Below are positions 51,218 through 60,557 of a DNA stretch of 64,000 nt, piece by piece (the first letter of the stretch is position 1; each line of letters opens with the position of its first letter). The position numbers and the translations under genes were made by a program. Under the pieces are notes generated by a model, which saw nothing but the letters and a program-made list of their open reading frames with translations, was not told the origin of the DNA and did no database searches. The stretch lies in NCBI GenBank assembly GCA_020634115.1, contig JACKCH010000012.1, forward strand, positions 496,001 through 560,000. Reading direction: 5' to 3'. The stretch is from Anaerolineaceae bacterium (GTDB lineage: Bacteria; Chloroflexota; Anaerolineae; Aggregatilineales; Phototrophicaceae).

Positions 51218-51980
51218 ACCCATCGCCGAACAGTTCATCCACCAGATTCCGGTACGCCTGCGACGCGAAACTCTCTGGGGCGTAATCCACGACGGCTCTA
51301 CCGGTATGCGAGGCGTCCGACACGTTGATGTCATACGGAATCACCGTCTGGAACACGAGGTCAGGGAGCAGCGCCCGCAATTCGGCTAACACCTTGGGCG
51401 ATTGGACGCTGTCTGTGTCGTAACAAGTCGCCAGGATGCCCTGCAACCGCAGCCCCGGATGCCCCATTCGAGTCCGAATCCGATCCGCCACATCCTGAAC
51501 GGCGCGGATTCCCGCAATCGCCAGTAAATTACACTGCGTGGGGATGAGCAGCGAATCGGCAGCGAGCAACGCACACACCGTCAGCACATTCAGTCCGGGC
51601 GGGGTGTCAATCAGAACGAGGTCAAACAAGAGGCGGGTTTCTCGTAACACTTTCCGCAGGCGATGGAGCGAAATTTCCCGCTGCACCATCTGAATGGCGG
51701 CAGCGTCCAGGTCAATACTACCGGGTACGAGTGCCAGATTCACGCCGAACCGCTTCACCACACGGGTGAGAGTCATCTCAGGATACATCAGCAGGGAGTA
51801 GCTGCTGCGCTCGACCTTACGTGGATCAATCCCCAGGGAAGCAGTCAGGCTGGCCTGCGGATCGAGATCAATCAGCAGCACCCGTTTCTGTCGCTGTGCT
51901 AGGACAGCGCCCAGATTCAGCGTGGTCGTGGTTTTGCCAACACCGCCCTTCTGGTTTGCAATTGCGATAATGTGTGTCAC
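51198..51980 (-). CDS. ParA-family ATPase (orphan)
   Basis: The 260-residue product has the deviant Walker A KGGVGKTTT near the start, LLIDLDPQASLT, and LVLIDTPPGLNVLT. It begins MTHIIAIANQKGG when started at GTG 51980. ATG 52019 was rejected because it lies inside a TATAAT box (52023-52018, minus strand). ParA/Soj proteins dimerise on DNA to position cargo such as chromosomes, plasmids or protein machines. No parB or parS-like site is seen here. It overlaps the solute-binding gene's 3' end by 20 nt and is divergent from a glycosyltransferase gene. Confidence 0.88.
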   Translation of the reverse strand: MTHIIAIANQKGGVGKTTTTLNLGAVLAQRQKRVLLIDLDPQASLTASLGIDPRKVERSSYSLLMYPEMTLTRVVKRFGVNLALVPGSIDLDAAAIQMVQREISLHRLRKVLRETRLLFDLVLIDTPPGLNVLTVCALLAADSLLIPTQCNLLAIAGIRAVQDVADRIRTRMGHPGLRLQGILATCYDTDSVQSPKVLAELRALLPDLVFQTVIPYDINVSDASHTGRAVVDYAPESFASQAYRNLVDELFGDGSTASGE

Positions 51981-52017
51981 CGGCTGCCCCACGCTACCCC
52001 AAGATATTATTCTCCCC

Positions 52018-52083
52018 ATTATAAAACGTAAGCCGAACCGTAACCACTCCAATCTGGAATGTATACCGCCAACCCGCTATACT
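52018..52083. promoter_or_regulatory. back-to-back -10 boxes between parA-like and GT4 genes
   Basis: TATAAT on the minus strand (52023-52018) serves the ParA-like gene, giving about a 30-nt leader before GTG 51980. TATACT on the plus strand (52078-52083) serves the GT4 gene, with the start point falling at or next to ATG 52092. The -35 regions are weak on both strands and share about 50 bp. Confidence 0.5.
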
Positions 52084-52091
52084 CCCCTATT

Positions 52092-53189
52092 ATGCATATC
52101 GGGATTGACGGACGACTCACGTACTACCGCACCGGGGGGATCAGCACGTATATCCGCCGGTTGGTTGGCGCGCTGGAAACACTGGATACGGAAAACCAGT
52201 ATACCGTGTTTCACAGCCGTAAGGCTTCCGATTCACTGGTGGCGCGCTTCCAGGGCGCGAAATTGTGGACGCCCTGCCATCACCGTATCGAACGCACCGC
52301 CTTAACAATAGAGCTGGCACGATTCAACCTCGATATCCTGCACAGCCCGGATTTTATCCCACCCCGACACGGCGCTAAACGGCAGGTGATTACGGTGCAT
52401 GACCTGAACTTCCTGTATTATCCTGATCTGCTCACCACCGAAAGCCGTCGCTACTACAACGACCAGATCGAAACCGCCGTGCGGCAGGCCGACCATATCC
52501 TGGCGGACAGCGAGGCGACCCGAACCGATATGGTGAATATGTTGGGGGTACCCGCAGAAAAAATCACGGTTCACATGCTGGGGGTGGAAGAAAAGTTCCA
52601 GCCCTTACCTGATGAGGTGGTACAGACCTTTTGCCAGGAATATGAACTCCCGGCGAATTACATTCTGTTTGTCGGCACGTTTGAGCCGCGAAAAAACATC
52701 GCCGGGCTGTTGCAAGCCTATCAATCCTTACGCAGTGAACTGCCGGATGCGCCCCCGGTGGTGCTGGCCGGGCGACGGGGCTGGATGTTTGACGAAACGA
52801 TGGCACGGATTCGTCAGATGGGACTCGATTCGCATATCCATTGGCGGGAAAATATACCGGACACGGCACTGCCTGCGTTGTATAATGGGGCGCGAGTCTT
52901 GGTCACGCCCTCCTTTTACGAGGGATTCGGCCTCCCGGCGCTGGAGGCGATGGCCTGTGGCACCGTACCTATCGTCAGCAATCGCTCATCCCTGCCGGAA
53001 GTGGTGGGCGAGGTCGGGCTGCAAGTCAACCCGGACGACCCGGCTACGATCACTCAGGCACTTCACCAGGCGCTCACCGATTCGGACTGGCGGCACAACA
53101 TGCAGACGGCGGCGCTGGAACGCGCTCGCCTGTTCACCTGGGAGCAAACCGCCACCACCGTTTTATCCGTTTATCGCTCCGTGATTTGA
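52092..53189 (+). CDS. family 4 glycosyltransferase (mannosyltransferase-like)
   Basis: This 365-residue GT-B enzyme begins MHIGIDGRLTYYRTGGISTY. Its donor half has LFVGTFEPRKNIAGLLQAY and PSFYEGFGLPALEAMACGTVPIVSNRSSLPE, the E-x7-E signature (EGFGLPALE). WbdA/PimB-type mannosyltransferases look like this, but the sugar is unproven. The ATG lies 8 nt past a TATACT -10 box, so the mRNA may be leaderless. It is the first of three glycosyltransferase genes (52092-55608). Confidence 0.9.
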   Translation: MHIGIDGRLTYYRTGGISTYIRRLVGALETLDTENQYTVFHSRKASDSLVARFQGAKLWTPCHHRIERTALTIELARFNLDILHSPDFIPPRHGAKRQVITVHDLNFLYYPDLLTTESRRYYNDQIETAVRQADHILADSEATRTDMVNMLGVPAEKITVHMLGVEEKFQPLPDEVVQTFCQEYELPANYILFVGTFEPRKNIAGLLQAYQSLRSELPDAPPVVLAGRRGWMFDETMARIRQMGLDSHIHWRENIPDTALPALYNGARVLVTPSFYEGFGLPALEAMACGTVPIVSNRSSLPEVVGEVGLQVNPDDPATITQALHQALTDSDWRHNMQTAALERARLFTWEQTATTVLSVYRSVI

Positions 53190-53195
53190 GGCTGT

Positions 53196-54413
53196 ATGCA
53201 CATTTTAATGCTCACACCCAGCCTGCCCTACCCGCCGCAACAAGGTGGGGCAATCCGCAACTATGGGATTATCAAAGGGCTGCACGCCGCTGGGCATTAC
53301 ATCACCTTATTGAGTTTTCATGACCGCAACGGTCTACAGGCCAATGTCACGCCGTTGACGAAATACTGCACCCGGATCGAAACCGTCCCGCCCCCTACAC
53401 GCACCCTGGTAAACCGTTTGCGTGACCTGATTTTTTCCGGTCAGCCCGACCTGGCGCGGCGGCTTCACAGCCCTCAATTCGCGGACTGTCTGCGCCATTT
53501 ACTGGCAGAAAACCGTTATGACCTGGTGCAATTCGAGGGGTTGGAGATGGCTGCCTACCTACCGCTGGTGCGCCACAGCCAACCGGAAGCCCGCCTGATC
53601 TACGACGCCCACAACGCCGAATACGCGCTGCAAAAAGCGATCTTCCAGGTAGACCGGGGGACGATCTATCGCTGGTTGGCTGCCGGGTACTCGCTGGTGC
53701 AGTCACAGCGCATCACCCGTTTCGAGGGGTACATCTGCCAGCACGCCGACCAGGTGATCGCCGTTTCGGATGAAGACGCAGCCGCCCTGGGCATGTTCCG
53801 CTCCGACGGCGACATCGGCATCGTCCCTAACGGCATCCACATTTCCGACTACGTCCCGACGGCTGAACGGCTTGACCTGGGTAAACATGCTCTGGTGTTC
53901 ACCGGTAAGATGGACTACCGTCCCAATGTAGACGCGATGGACTGGTTCGCGGAGGCGATTCTGCCGCTGGTGCTGGCACAAATCCCCGATACCCGCCTCT
54001 ATATTGTGGGGCAGAAACCCCACGCCCGGCTGGAAAAACTGCGCGAGAAACCGTATATCGAGATTACCGGATGGGTGCAAGACATTCAGCCCTTCCTGTA
54101 TGCGACGACGGTATACATCGCCCCGCTGCGGATGGGCAGCGGCACCCGCCTGAAAATCCTGGAAGCAATGGCCGCCGGGCAAGCGATTGTCGCCACCGTC
54201 ACCGCCGCCAGCGGGCTAAACGCTCCCACCGATACAATCATCATCGCGGATAATGCCGAAGATATGGCCGGTGCGATTGTGGCGCTGCTCCAGGACACCG
54301 AACGGCGGGAACAGATTGGCGAGAGAGCGCATGAATACGTGAAGCAGCACTATGATTGGTCGGTACTGATCCCCCGCCTGCTCGCCATCTACAAAGGATT
54401 GGGTCTTGGATAG
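53196..54413 (+). CDS. family 4 glycosyltransferase
   Basis: The 405-residue product starts MHILMLTPSLPYPPQQGGAI and has RNYGIIKGLHAAGHYITLLSF, a GT4 acceptor domain. The donor half has LVFTGKMDYRPNVDAMDWFAE, then IAPLRMGSGTRLKILEAMAAG, typical of the group of Wca/EpsD-like enzymes seen in exopolysaccharide clusters. It begins 6 nt after the previous gene and overlaps the next by 8 nt. Confidence 0.9.
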   Translation: MHILMLTPSLPYPPQQGGAIRNYGIIKGLHAAGHYITLLSFHDRNGLQANVTPLTKYCTRIETVPPPTRTLVNRLRDLIFSGQPDLARRLHSPQFADCLRHLLAENRYDLVQFEGLEMAAYLPLVRHSQPEARLIYDAHNAEYALQKAIFQVDRGTIYRWLAAGYSLVQSQRITRFEGYICQHADQVIAVSDEDAAALGMFRSDGDIGIVPNGIHISDYVPTAERLDLGKHALVFTGKMDYRPNVDAMDWFAEAILPLVLAQIPDTRLYIVGQKPHARLEKLREKPYIEITGWVQDIQPFLYATTVYIAPLRMGSGTRLKILEAMAAGQAIVATVTAASGLNAPTDTIIIADNAEDMAGAIVALLQDTERREQIGERAHEYVKQHYDWSVLIPRLLAIYKGLGLG

Positions 54414-55608
54414 AGAGGCGCTCGTTCTGCGGAACCAGCACATGGCAAGTGCCTTTCACGCACTGCCGGTCAAGCATCAGGTGCGCCGCCTGCTGTTGGG
54501 TATGGCCGCCTACGCGCCAGTATCCCTCCCCCATCCCAGCTATCAACCGGATCGCATCCTGCTTATTCGCCCCGACCACCTGGGAGATGTCCTGCTAACA
54601 ACCCCCGCCATTCATGCGCTACGGAATGCTTTACCGGATACCGAACTGCACGCGCTGGTTGGCCCCTGGTCAGCGGACGCCATCGCAGGGTATCCCGAAA
54701 TCAACCAGGTTTTAACCCTGGCGTTCCCCGGATTCAGCCGAAACCCGAAAGACAGCTTGCACTCCCCATATGCGCTGGCGCTGCGTTCCGCCCGTCACCT
54801 GCGGCGCATTGGCTACCAGGCAGCGTTTATTTTCCGGCCCGACCACTGGTGGGGCGCGATGCTGGCTCGTCTGGCCGGGATTCCCGAGCGCATCGGCTAT
54901 AATCTACCGGATGTTGCACCATTCCTCACCCAGACTATCCCATTTAAGCAGCAGCACGCTGTCACCCAAAATATGCAATTGGTGGCGCGGCGGACAGGGC
55001 AACACCCCGAACAACCGGCACACCTGTATTTTCCAGTGGGGCCGGTGGACGAAGGATATGTGAGCGGTTATCTGCAAGAATGGGGGATTCGTGGCGGACA
55101 GCCGGTGATCTGTATTCATCCCGGTTCAGGAACCTGGGTGAAACGCTGGCAGGAAGAACGGTGGGCGCGAGTCGCGGATACCCTGACAGAACAACTGGAT
55201 GCACCGGTGGTGTTCACTGGCGGCGACCACGAAATGCCGCTGGTGCGCCAGATTACGGGCCGGATGAAGCATCAGGCTTGCATTATGGTGGGGGATACGC
55301 GAGTCGGGCAACTGGCCGCTCTGTTCAAACGGGCGCGAGTCGTGCTGGGACCAGACAGCGGCCCGCTGCACCTGGCCGCCGCGGTTGGGGCGTCAACCGT
55401 AACATTATTCGGCCCAGCCGACCCGGTGGAATTCAAACCTTGGGGTTCACCGGAAAAACACATCGTTCTGACCAGTGATATTGGCTGCCGCCCCTGCCGG
55501 GTGCTGGACTGGGGCGACGACGACCCGGAAAACCACCCCTGTATCCATGACATCACCCTCGCCAGTGTTCTCAACGCGGCGCGGCAGGTTGCCAGTGCGC
55601 AGCCCTAA
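54406..55608 (+). CDS. family 9 glycosyltransferase (heptosyltransferase-like)
   Basis: This 400-residue GT9 product has ILLIRPDHLGDVLLTTPAIHALR, the N-terminal signature of ADP-heptose:LPS heptosyltransferases, and VLGPDSGPLHLAAAVGASTVTLFGP in the donor half. The TTG start at 54406 follows AAAGGA by 7 nt and overlaps the upstream gene by 8 nt; ATG 54442 is a possible shorter start. Chloroflexota are generally thought to lack LPS, so the acceptor is probably another surface glycan. Confidence 0.9.
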   Translation: MDREALVLRNQHMASAFHALPVKHQVRRLLLGMAAYAPVSLPHPSYQPDRILLIRPDHLGDVLLTTPAIHALRNALPDTELHALVGPWSADAIAGYPEINQVLTLAFPGFSRNPKDSLHSPYALALRSARHLRRIGYQAAFIFRPDHWWGAMLARLAGIPERIGYNLPDVAPFLTQTIPFKQQHAVTQNMQLVARRTGQHPEQPAHLYFPVGPVDEGYVSGYLQEWGIRGGQPVICIHPGSGTWVKRWQEERWARVADTLTEQLDAPVVFTGGDHEMPLVRQITGRMKHQACIMVGDTRVGQLAALFKRARVVLGPDSGPLHLAAAVGASTVTLFGPADPVEFKPWGSPEKHIVLTSDIGCRPCRVLDWGDDDPENHPCIHDITLASVLNAARQVASAQP

Positions 55609-56411
55609 TCTGGGATAACGATTTTATCCAGTCCCGGCTCAGGGTCAGGGTAAGCCAGATTCATATCTTCCAGCGTTTCAACAATCGTCTTGGAGATAAT
55701 GAAGTTCCGATACCATTTACGATTGGCCGGGACGATATGCCAGGGCGCATACTCCGTGTTACAGCGGGTCAACGCCGCCTCATACGCTTCCATATAGGCA
55801 TTCCACTGTTCCCGTACCGGCAAATCCCCGGTCGAGAATTTCCAGTGTTTATCCGGGCGTGCCAGCCGTTCCTCAAACCGCGCTTTCTGTTCCTCTTTGC
55901 TGATATGCAGAAAAAACTTCAGGATGCGTGTGCCGCTTTCGGCCAGCAACCGCTCAAAATGGTTGATATGATCGTAGCGTTCTTTCCACACGTCCGCCGG
56001 GACGAGGTTATTGACCCGCACCACCAGCACATCCTCATAATGACTGCGATTGAAAATGCCGATGTACCCCTTCGGCGGGGTATGCTGGTGAATCCGCCAC
56101 AGAAAATCATGGGAAAGCTCTTCAGAGGTCGGTGCTTTGAAGCTGGTGACACGCACGCCTTGAGGATTCACGGAATCAAAGACGTGTTTAATCGTGCCAT
56201 CTTTGCCGCCCGCGTCCATCGCCTGGAGGACAATCAACAAGGAATACTTCCCTTGAGCATAAAGCATTTCCTGAAGTTCAGCCAGCCGCGCTTCGAGTTC
56301 TGTTTCAGCTTCCCTGGCGTCTTTTTTGTGGTAGTCACCGTGATAATCCGGGGCAAAGTCCCGTAAATCCACCGTACTGCCGGGTTTCGGGGTTAAAGGC
56401 TGCTTTGTCAT
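55605..56411 (-). CDS. PPK2 family polyphosphate:nucleotide phosphotransferase
   Basis: The 268-residue product has the PPK2 P-loop LQAMDAGGKDGTIKHVFD, the lid-side RIHQHTPPKGYIGIFNRSHY, EDVLVVRV and RFEERLARPDKHWKFS with a late IVPANRKWYRNF. PPK2 enzymes move phosphate between polyphosphate and nucleotides; the short one-domain form with KDG usually makes NDP/NTP from NMP/NDP. The exact class is not fixed. AGGAGG precedes ATG 56411. It converges on the GT9 gene with a 4-nt overlap. Confidence 0.92.
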   Translation of the reverse strand: MTKQPLTPKPGSTVDLRDFAPDYHGDYHKKDAREAETELEARLAELQEMLYAQGKYSLLIVLQAMDAGGKDGTIKHVFDSVNPQGVRVTSFKAPTSEELSHDFLWRIHQHTPPKGYIGIFNRSHYEDVLVVRVNNLVPADVWKERYDHINHFERLLAESGTRILKFFLHISKEEQKARFEERLARPDKHWKFSTGDLPVREQWNAYMEAYEAALTRCNTEYAPWHIVPANRKWYRNFIISKTIVETLEDMNLAYPDPEPGLDKIVIPD

Positions 56412-56431
56412 ATGCTCCTCCTGACCTGCAT

Positions 56432-58153
56432 TTAAGGCGAATTGAACTCAGTTTCATGCTGAGGGCGCACGGTGCGCGTTGTCTCGTTCCGGTATGTCAC
56501 CATACCCGGCCCTGCGCCTTTGATCTTCTTCACATAACGGCACTCGGTCACATCCACCAACACCTTGCCCTCGTCACGACTGGTGCTGTAATAGGCAGCA
56601 ATGGCAGCGGCCTGTTCAATCACCGACTCCGGTATCGAGCGCCCGTCAAATTTGATGACTACATGCGCCCCGGGGACGTCGTGGGCGTGCAGCCATTTGT
56701 CCACCCCGCCCCCTTTGCCGAAAGTGACCTGTTCGTTCTGGCGGCTGTTCCGACCTATCCAGATGACGAAGCCATCTGGAGTGACACACTTCAGCGGAGC
56801 GCTTTGCCCGCTGCCCGCAATTTTCTTCGCCACTTTGCCGCGCCAATATCCTTTGCTCTGTAAGGCCTGACGCACTTCGTCAATATCCGGCCAGTTGGCA
56901 GCCATCACTAAGTCCGCGCCAAGCTGCGCTAGAAAAGCCAGTTCGTTTTTCGTCTCCGCAACCAGACGCGGCACGTCCGCCAGCGCCCGCTTGGCCTTGT
57001 CATACCGGGTGAAATAGGCTTGTGCGTTTTCCAGGGGTGTCTGCTGTGGGTCAAGCTGAATCACCAATTCGGGCTGACTCATATCATACTGCGCTTTGAG
57101 CTGCGTTTGCCCTGGTTTGATGGCATACTGGTAGGCCAGGATGAGTTCGCCGCTCTGTTTGAGGACTTCGCGCTCGGCGTCATCTGTGAGGGAACGTTCC
57201 AGCGAAGCGAGTTTCGCCTGCAATTTGGCTTGCGCCTCATTCAGCATCGCGCGCACCGGGACTTTCGCGGCATTATAGGCATCTTCGCCTACCGGCGTAC
57301 TGTAAAACGCTTCCAATGCCGCGCTGACCGTCTCCATGCGCCGCCAATCAGGCAGGCTTTCTAACGGGTAAACACTGAATGCAGTCACGCCTGCGTCCGA
57401 TTCGGCAATACCGGGCTGCCATTCTCGCCGCGCTAGCGGAGCCATGAGAGTCTGCAAAACGGGGAGCAGTCGCTCCGGGTCAGCGTCAGAAGCTTTCTGG
57501 TTCTCGTCCACGCCCGCCCGAAAGAGAATTTCCTTCGCCAGCAGGGGACTCACACCAAGCAACCGGGAGGCCAACACCTGGCGGGTTTTGCGTTTTGGGT
57601 CGTCCACCTGGGCAAACACACCCACCAGATCATCCAGGGTCAGCGTGAAGGGGTCATGTTTTCCGGTCTGCGGTGGCGGCAGGATGTATTCGTGTGCGGG
57701 CAGACTCAAGCGATAACGGTTTTCCTCAGGCCCTACCCGGCGCATACAGTCTATAATCGTGCCATCCCGCACCAGGAGAATATTGCTCCGCCGTTCCATT
57801 GGTTCGATGATAAGGGCAACTTCACCTTCTGGCCCTTCTATATCGAATTGCAGAATGCGTTCCCAGGCGGGTTGGCTGACGTGGGCAATTCCCCCACCTT
57901 CGGCGTAGCGCCGCAGCAGGAGTCCCACTTGAGTCGGCTTGGTCAGGCCGCGCCGCAGCTTGTCACTGACCACATGGATTCGCGGTAAGCGCGGGTCGGC
58001 ACTCAGATACAGGTAACGGCGGCGATGATTGGCGTAGATTTCCAGCCCGATGCCGGTTTCATCCACATCCAGCACATCCTGGATACGCCCACCTACGAGC
58101 GTATCCAGGAACTCATCCGCTAAGGCCGAAACAGTAAAAACATCCAGGTACAT
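56432..58153 (-). CDS. rqcH: NFACT family protein RqcH
   Basis: The 573-residue product is the bacterial Rqc2/NEMF homologue that binds stalled 50S subunits with peptidyl-tRNA and adds Ala tails. The NFACT-N part begins FTVSALADEFLDTLVGGRIQ and contains HVVSDKLRRG. A coiled-coil middle follows (about 290-410). The NFACT-R domain has VDKWLHAHDVPGAHVVIK near 480. The start ATG lies 2 nt after the cytochrome c stop. The C-terminus is short and charged. Confidence 0.92.
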   Translation of the reverse strand: MYLDVFTVSALADEFLDTLVGGRIQDVLDVDETGIGLEIYANHRRRYLYLSADPRLPRIHVVSDKLRRGLTKPTQVGLLLRRYAEGGGIAHVSQPAWERILQFDIEGPEGEVALIIEPMERRSNILLVRDGTIIDCMRRVGPEENRYRLSLPAHEYILPPPQTGKHDPFTLTLDDLVGVFAQVDDPKRKTRQVLASRLLGVSPLLAKEILFRAGVDENQKASDADPERLLPVLQTLMAPLARREWQPGIAESDAGVTAFSVYPLESLPDWRRMETVSAALEAFYSTPVGEDAYNAAKVPVRAMLNEAQAKLQAKLASLERSLTDDAEREVLKQSGELILAYQYAIKPGQTQLKAQYDMSQPELVIQLDPQQTPLENAQAYFTRYDKAKRALADVPRLVAETKNELAFLAQLGADLVMAANWPDIDEVRQALQSKGYWRGKVAKKIAGSGQSAPLKCVTPDGFVIWIGRNSRQNEQVTFGKGGGVDKWLHAHDVPGAHVVIKFDGRSIPESVIEQAAAIAAYYSTSRDEGKVLVDVTECRYVKKIKGAGPGMVTYRNETTRTVRPQHETEFNSP

Positions 58154-58155
58154 GA

Positions 58156-58635
58156 TTAATGCGCATCAGGGGAAAGGAGGAAGGCGATAATATCACCCTG
58201 TTCCGCTGCGGGAATACGGCTGGAAAAGTCCAGTGGCATGGCCGGGGTGAATCCCTCCACCACATAAGCCAGTGGGAAGTTGATCGATTCATAGATATAG
58301 GCTTCGGGCGCGAGTGGTGGACGGCGCGTTCCGACACGCTCACCAATCCCGGTGAACGATGGTGCGATACCATTAACCGCCCCTTCCCGATGACAGGCCG
58401 TACAACCATACTGCACTACCAACTCCGCCCCCCGCTCCGCCGAAGCATCAGCCAGGAGCGGCGTGACTTTATCAAGATAGCTATCCGCCGTCAGCGTGGC
58501 TTCGGGGACATGCTCGGTGTCTGTCGGCGTATAGTTGAAAAATTCAATCGCCGCGAGCACGCTAAAAATCAACACAAAAACCAATACGAGATAAACCGGC
58601 CAACCAATTATTGACCGGGATGTTTTGGCACTCAC
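58156..58635 (-). CDS. membrane-anchored mono-heme cytochrome c
   Basis: The 159-residue product has one membrane segment (about 12-32) and an outside heme domain. The heme attaches at Cys78-Thr-Ala-Cys81-His82. A later FTPAMPLDF supplies the Met axial ligand. It ends with EQGDIIAFLLS, a normal cytochrome c C-terminal helix. It probably carries electrons to or belongs to a terminal oxidase. GTG 58635 is the start, 6 nt after AGAGGA. ctaB and ctaA lie just upstream in the same orientation, supporting a role in respiration. Confidence 0.9.
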   Translation of the reverse strand: MSAKTSRSIIGWPVYLVLVFVLIFSVLAAIEFFNYTPTDTEHVPEATLTADSYLDKVTPLLADASAERGAELVVQYGCTACHREGAVNGIAPSFTGIGERVGTRRPPLAPEAYIYESINFPLAYVVEGFTPAMPLDFSSRIPAAEQGDIIAFLLSPDAH

Positions 58636-58717
58636 GATAATCCTCTCAGAACTTCAAAAAATCAGTGGGCTTACCGCCCACCAGATCAACATCATCACGC
58701 CAGGAAAATACCCGGCA

Positions 58718-59611
58718 TCAAATCAGCTTGTCGATCATCATCGCCAGGAACAGCATGGCAAGATACATGGTGGAATACTTGTACGTGCGCCGCGCCTGCG
58801 GGCCATCACCCCGCTGAATGAGCAGGACGGACTGACGAATCAGGCCAATGCCCAACAACGCGGCAGCGATGCTGTAGAACCATCCCAACGCCCCAAAAAT
58901 ACCGGGGAGCAGTGAGATGAGGAACAGTTGAACCGAATAGAACAAAATCTGCCGCCGTGTGACTTCTTCCCCACGAGCTACCGGCATCATCGGGACATTG
59001 GCGGCGGCATAATCCTTGTTCACCAGCAGCGCCAGCGCCCAGCTATGCGGCGGTGTCCAGTAGAAAACGATAGCGAACAGGATGAGCGATTCAAACGACA
59101 GCGCACCGCGCACTGCCGCCCAACCCACCAGCACCGGCACAGCACCCGCGCCACCGCCGATCAGGATGTTCACAACGGTGTTGCGTTTCAGGATCAGGGT
59201 ATACAGAATCACGTAGTACAGACCGCCGAACAGGGCTAACCCCGCCGCCAGCCAATTCACCCAGATACCCATAATCAGCACTGACCAGGCCACCAACGCC
59301 AGCCCAAAGATCAGCGCATTCACCGGTTTGATCCGCCCCGATGGAATGGGACGACGGCTGGTACGCGCCATTTTCGCGTCCATATCCCGGTCAAGATACT
59401 GGTTGATGGCGCTCGAACCCGCCGCCGCCATCGCCCCCCCAATCATCGTGGGGATCAGGATTCCAGCAGCAGGCGCACCATTCGCGGCGATCACCATCGT
59501 CGTTATCGTTGTGAACAGCAGCAGCAGCACGATGCGTAGTTTTGCCAGTTCAAGATATGTTTTAAGCGTTGCTGAGATGCTGAGTTGAGGTGCGTGAATT
59601 GCAGATTCCAT
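58718..59611 (-). CDS. ctaB: protoheme IX farnesyltransferase (heme O synthase)
   Basis: This 297-residue UbiA-superfamily protein has about nine helices. It carries the prenyl-diphosphate metal motif NQYLDRDMDAKMART followed by RRPIPSGRI, and a second acidic loop. It farnesylates heme b to heme O for heme-copper oxidases. The start is ATG 59611, which overlaps the ctaA stop as TAATG; an open frame further upstream is inside ctaA. The second aspartate-rich loop (LVNKDYAAANVPMMP) is present, so it should be active. Confidence 0.93.
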   Translation of the reverse strand: MESAIHAPQLSISATLKTYLELAKLRIVLLLLFTTITTMVIAANGAPAAGILIPTMIGGAMAAAGSSAINQYLDRDMDAKMARTSRRPIPSGRIKPVNALIFGLALVAWSVLIMGIWVNWLAAGLALFGGLYYVILYTLILKRNTVVNILIGGGAGAVPVLVGWAAVRGALSFESLILFAIVFYWTPPHSWALALLVNKDYAAANVPMMPVARGEEVTRRQILFYSVQLFLISLLPGIFGALGWFYSIAAALLGIGLIRQSVLLIQRGDGPQARRTYKYSTMYLAMLFLAMMIDKLI

Positions 59612-60540
59612 TAGCTTGTTTCGTTTACCATTTGATTGACAGATTCGGATTGGCTGTTTAGCCATTCAAAAAGACTCAAAGTAACCAGCAGCGCCCAGGT
59701 CACTGACGCAAACCCCACATGGAGCGCCCCCCACAACGGCGCAGCCGTATTCCATACATACAACGCGCCTACTGCTGCCTGAAGTGAATAGCCAACCAGC
59801 GAGTACCATGCTAACTGGCGTACTATCCGATTTTGGCGGTCGCGTTGCACGAACCATACCAACAGCACTAGCGAGATACCCAGCGCCAGCACCGCAACAC
59901 GATGAATCATGTGAATGATCGCCAACTGCCCCTGCCCGCTCGGCCAGATTTGCCCATTGCACAGCGGCCAGTCAATACAGGCCAGCGTCGCACCACTGCC
60001 CCGTACTAATGCCCCGGTCACGATAATCACTAGGGAGAGTATCGCGGTAGTATAGATCAATCCGGTGGTCTGGTCTGGCACATAAAGCGACTGTGGTTTA
60101 TGCGACGCGAAAATCCCCGCCGCCAACAGCGCGGCCAGCAGCAGCATAGCCGTACTCAGATGCAGCGTGACGATCGTCGGCGGCAGGTCAAACATCACGG
60201 TGAGCGCACCCAAAAGGCTCTGGACAACATACAACACCGCCGCGAGAATCGTCGTCATCAGCACGAGCCGGTTCTCAGTGCGAAAACGCCGCACCGCAAT
60301 CACGAGCATCACCATACCTAGAACGCCGATCAGCAGCGCGAACAAGCGGTGCATCCATTCGACCCAGGCAGTGATGTTATCCAGCGGCGGGAAAATTGTA
60401 CCGTTACAAAACGGCCAGTCGTTGCCGCAGCCCAAACCAGAATCTGTCACACGCACAATCGCGCCGAATACAATCAGGCCAACAGTCAACACAGCCGTAA
60501 TATAAGCCAGTCTTGTAAAAAGTGTGTTTTTTGCGGTCAT
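59611..60540 (-). CDS. ctaA: heme A synthase (COX15/CtaA)
   Basis: The 309-residue product has eight helices in two four-helix bundles. Conserved His positions include the first-bundle WVEWMHRLFALLIG and TIVTLHLSTAM, and the second-bundle IIHMIHRVAVLALG and GALHVGFAS. It also has VRVTDSGLGCGNDWPFCNG with the Cys pair of the outer loop and ACIDWPLCNGQIWP. It oxidises heme O to heme A. The start may be ATG 60540 or GTG 60546. Confidence 0.93.
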   Translation of the reverse strand: MTAKNTLFTRLAYITAVLTVGLIVFGAIVRVTDSGLGCGNDWPFCNGTIFPPLDNITAWVEWMHRLFALLIGVLGMVMLVIAVRRFRTENRLVLMTTILAAVLYVVQSLLGALTVMFDLPPTIVTLHLSTAMLLLAALLAAGIFASHKPQSLYVPDQTTGLIYTTAILSLVIIVTGALVRGSGATLACIDWPLCNGQIWPSGQGQLAIIHMIHRVAVLALGISLVLLVWFVQRDRQNRIVRQLAWYSLVGYSLQAAVGALYVWNTAAPLWGALHVGFASVTWALLVTLSLFEWLNSQSESVNQMVNETS

Positions 60541-60557
60541 CGTCACATTGCGCCCGT

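Noticed and set aside
56455..56480. GGGCGCACGGTGCGCG as another copy of the dispersed repeat
   Set aside because: It lies in the coding end of rqcH, lacks both flanks of the repeat and has only a short imperfect palindrome.
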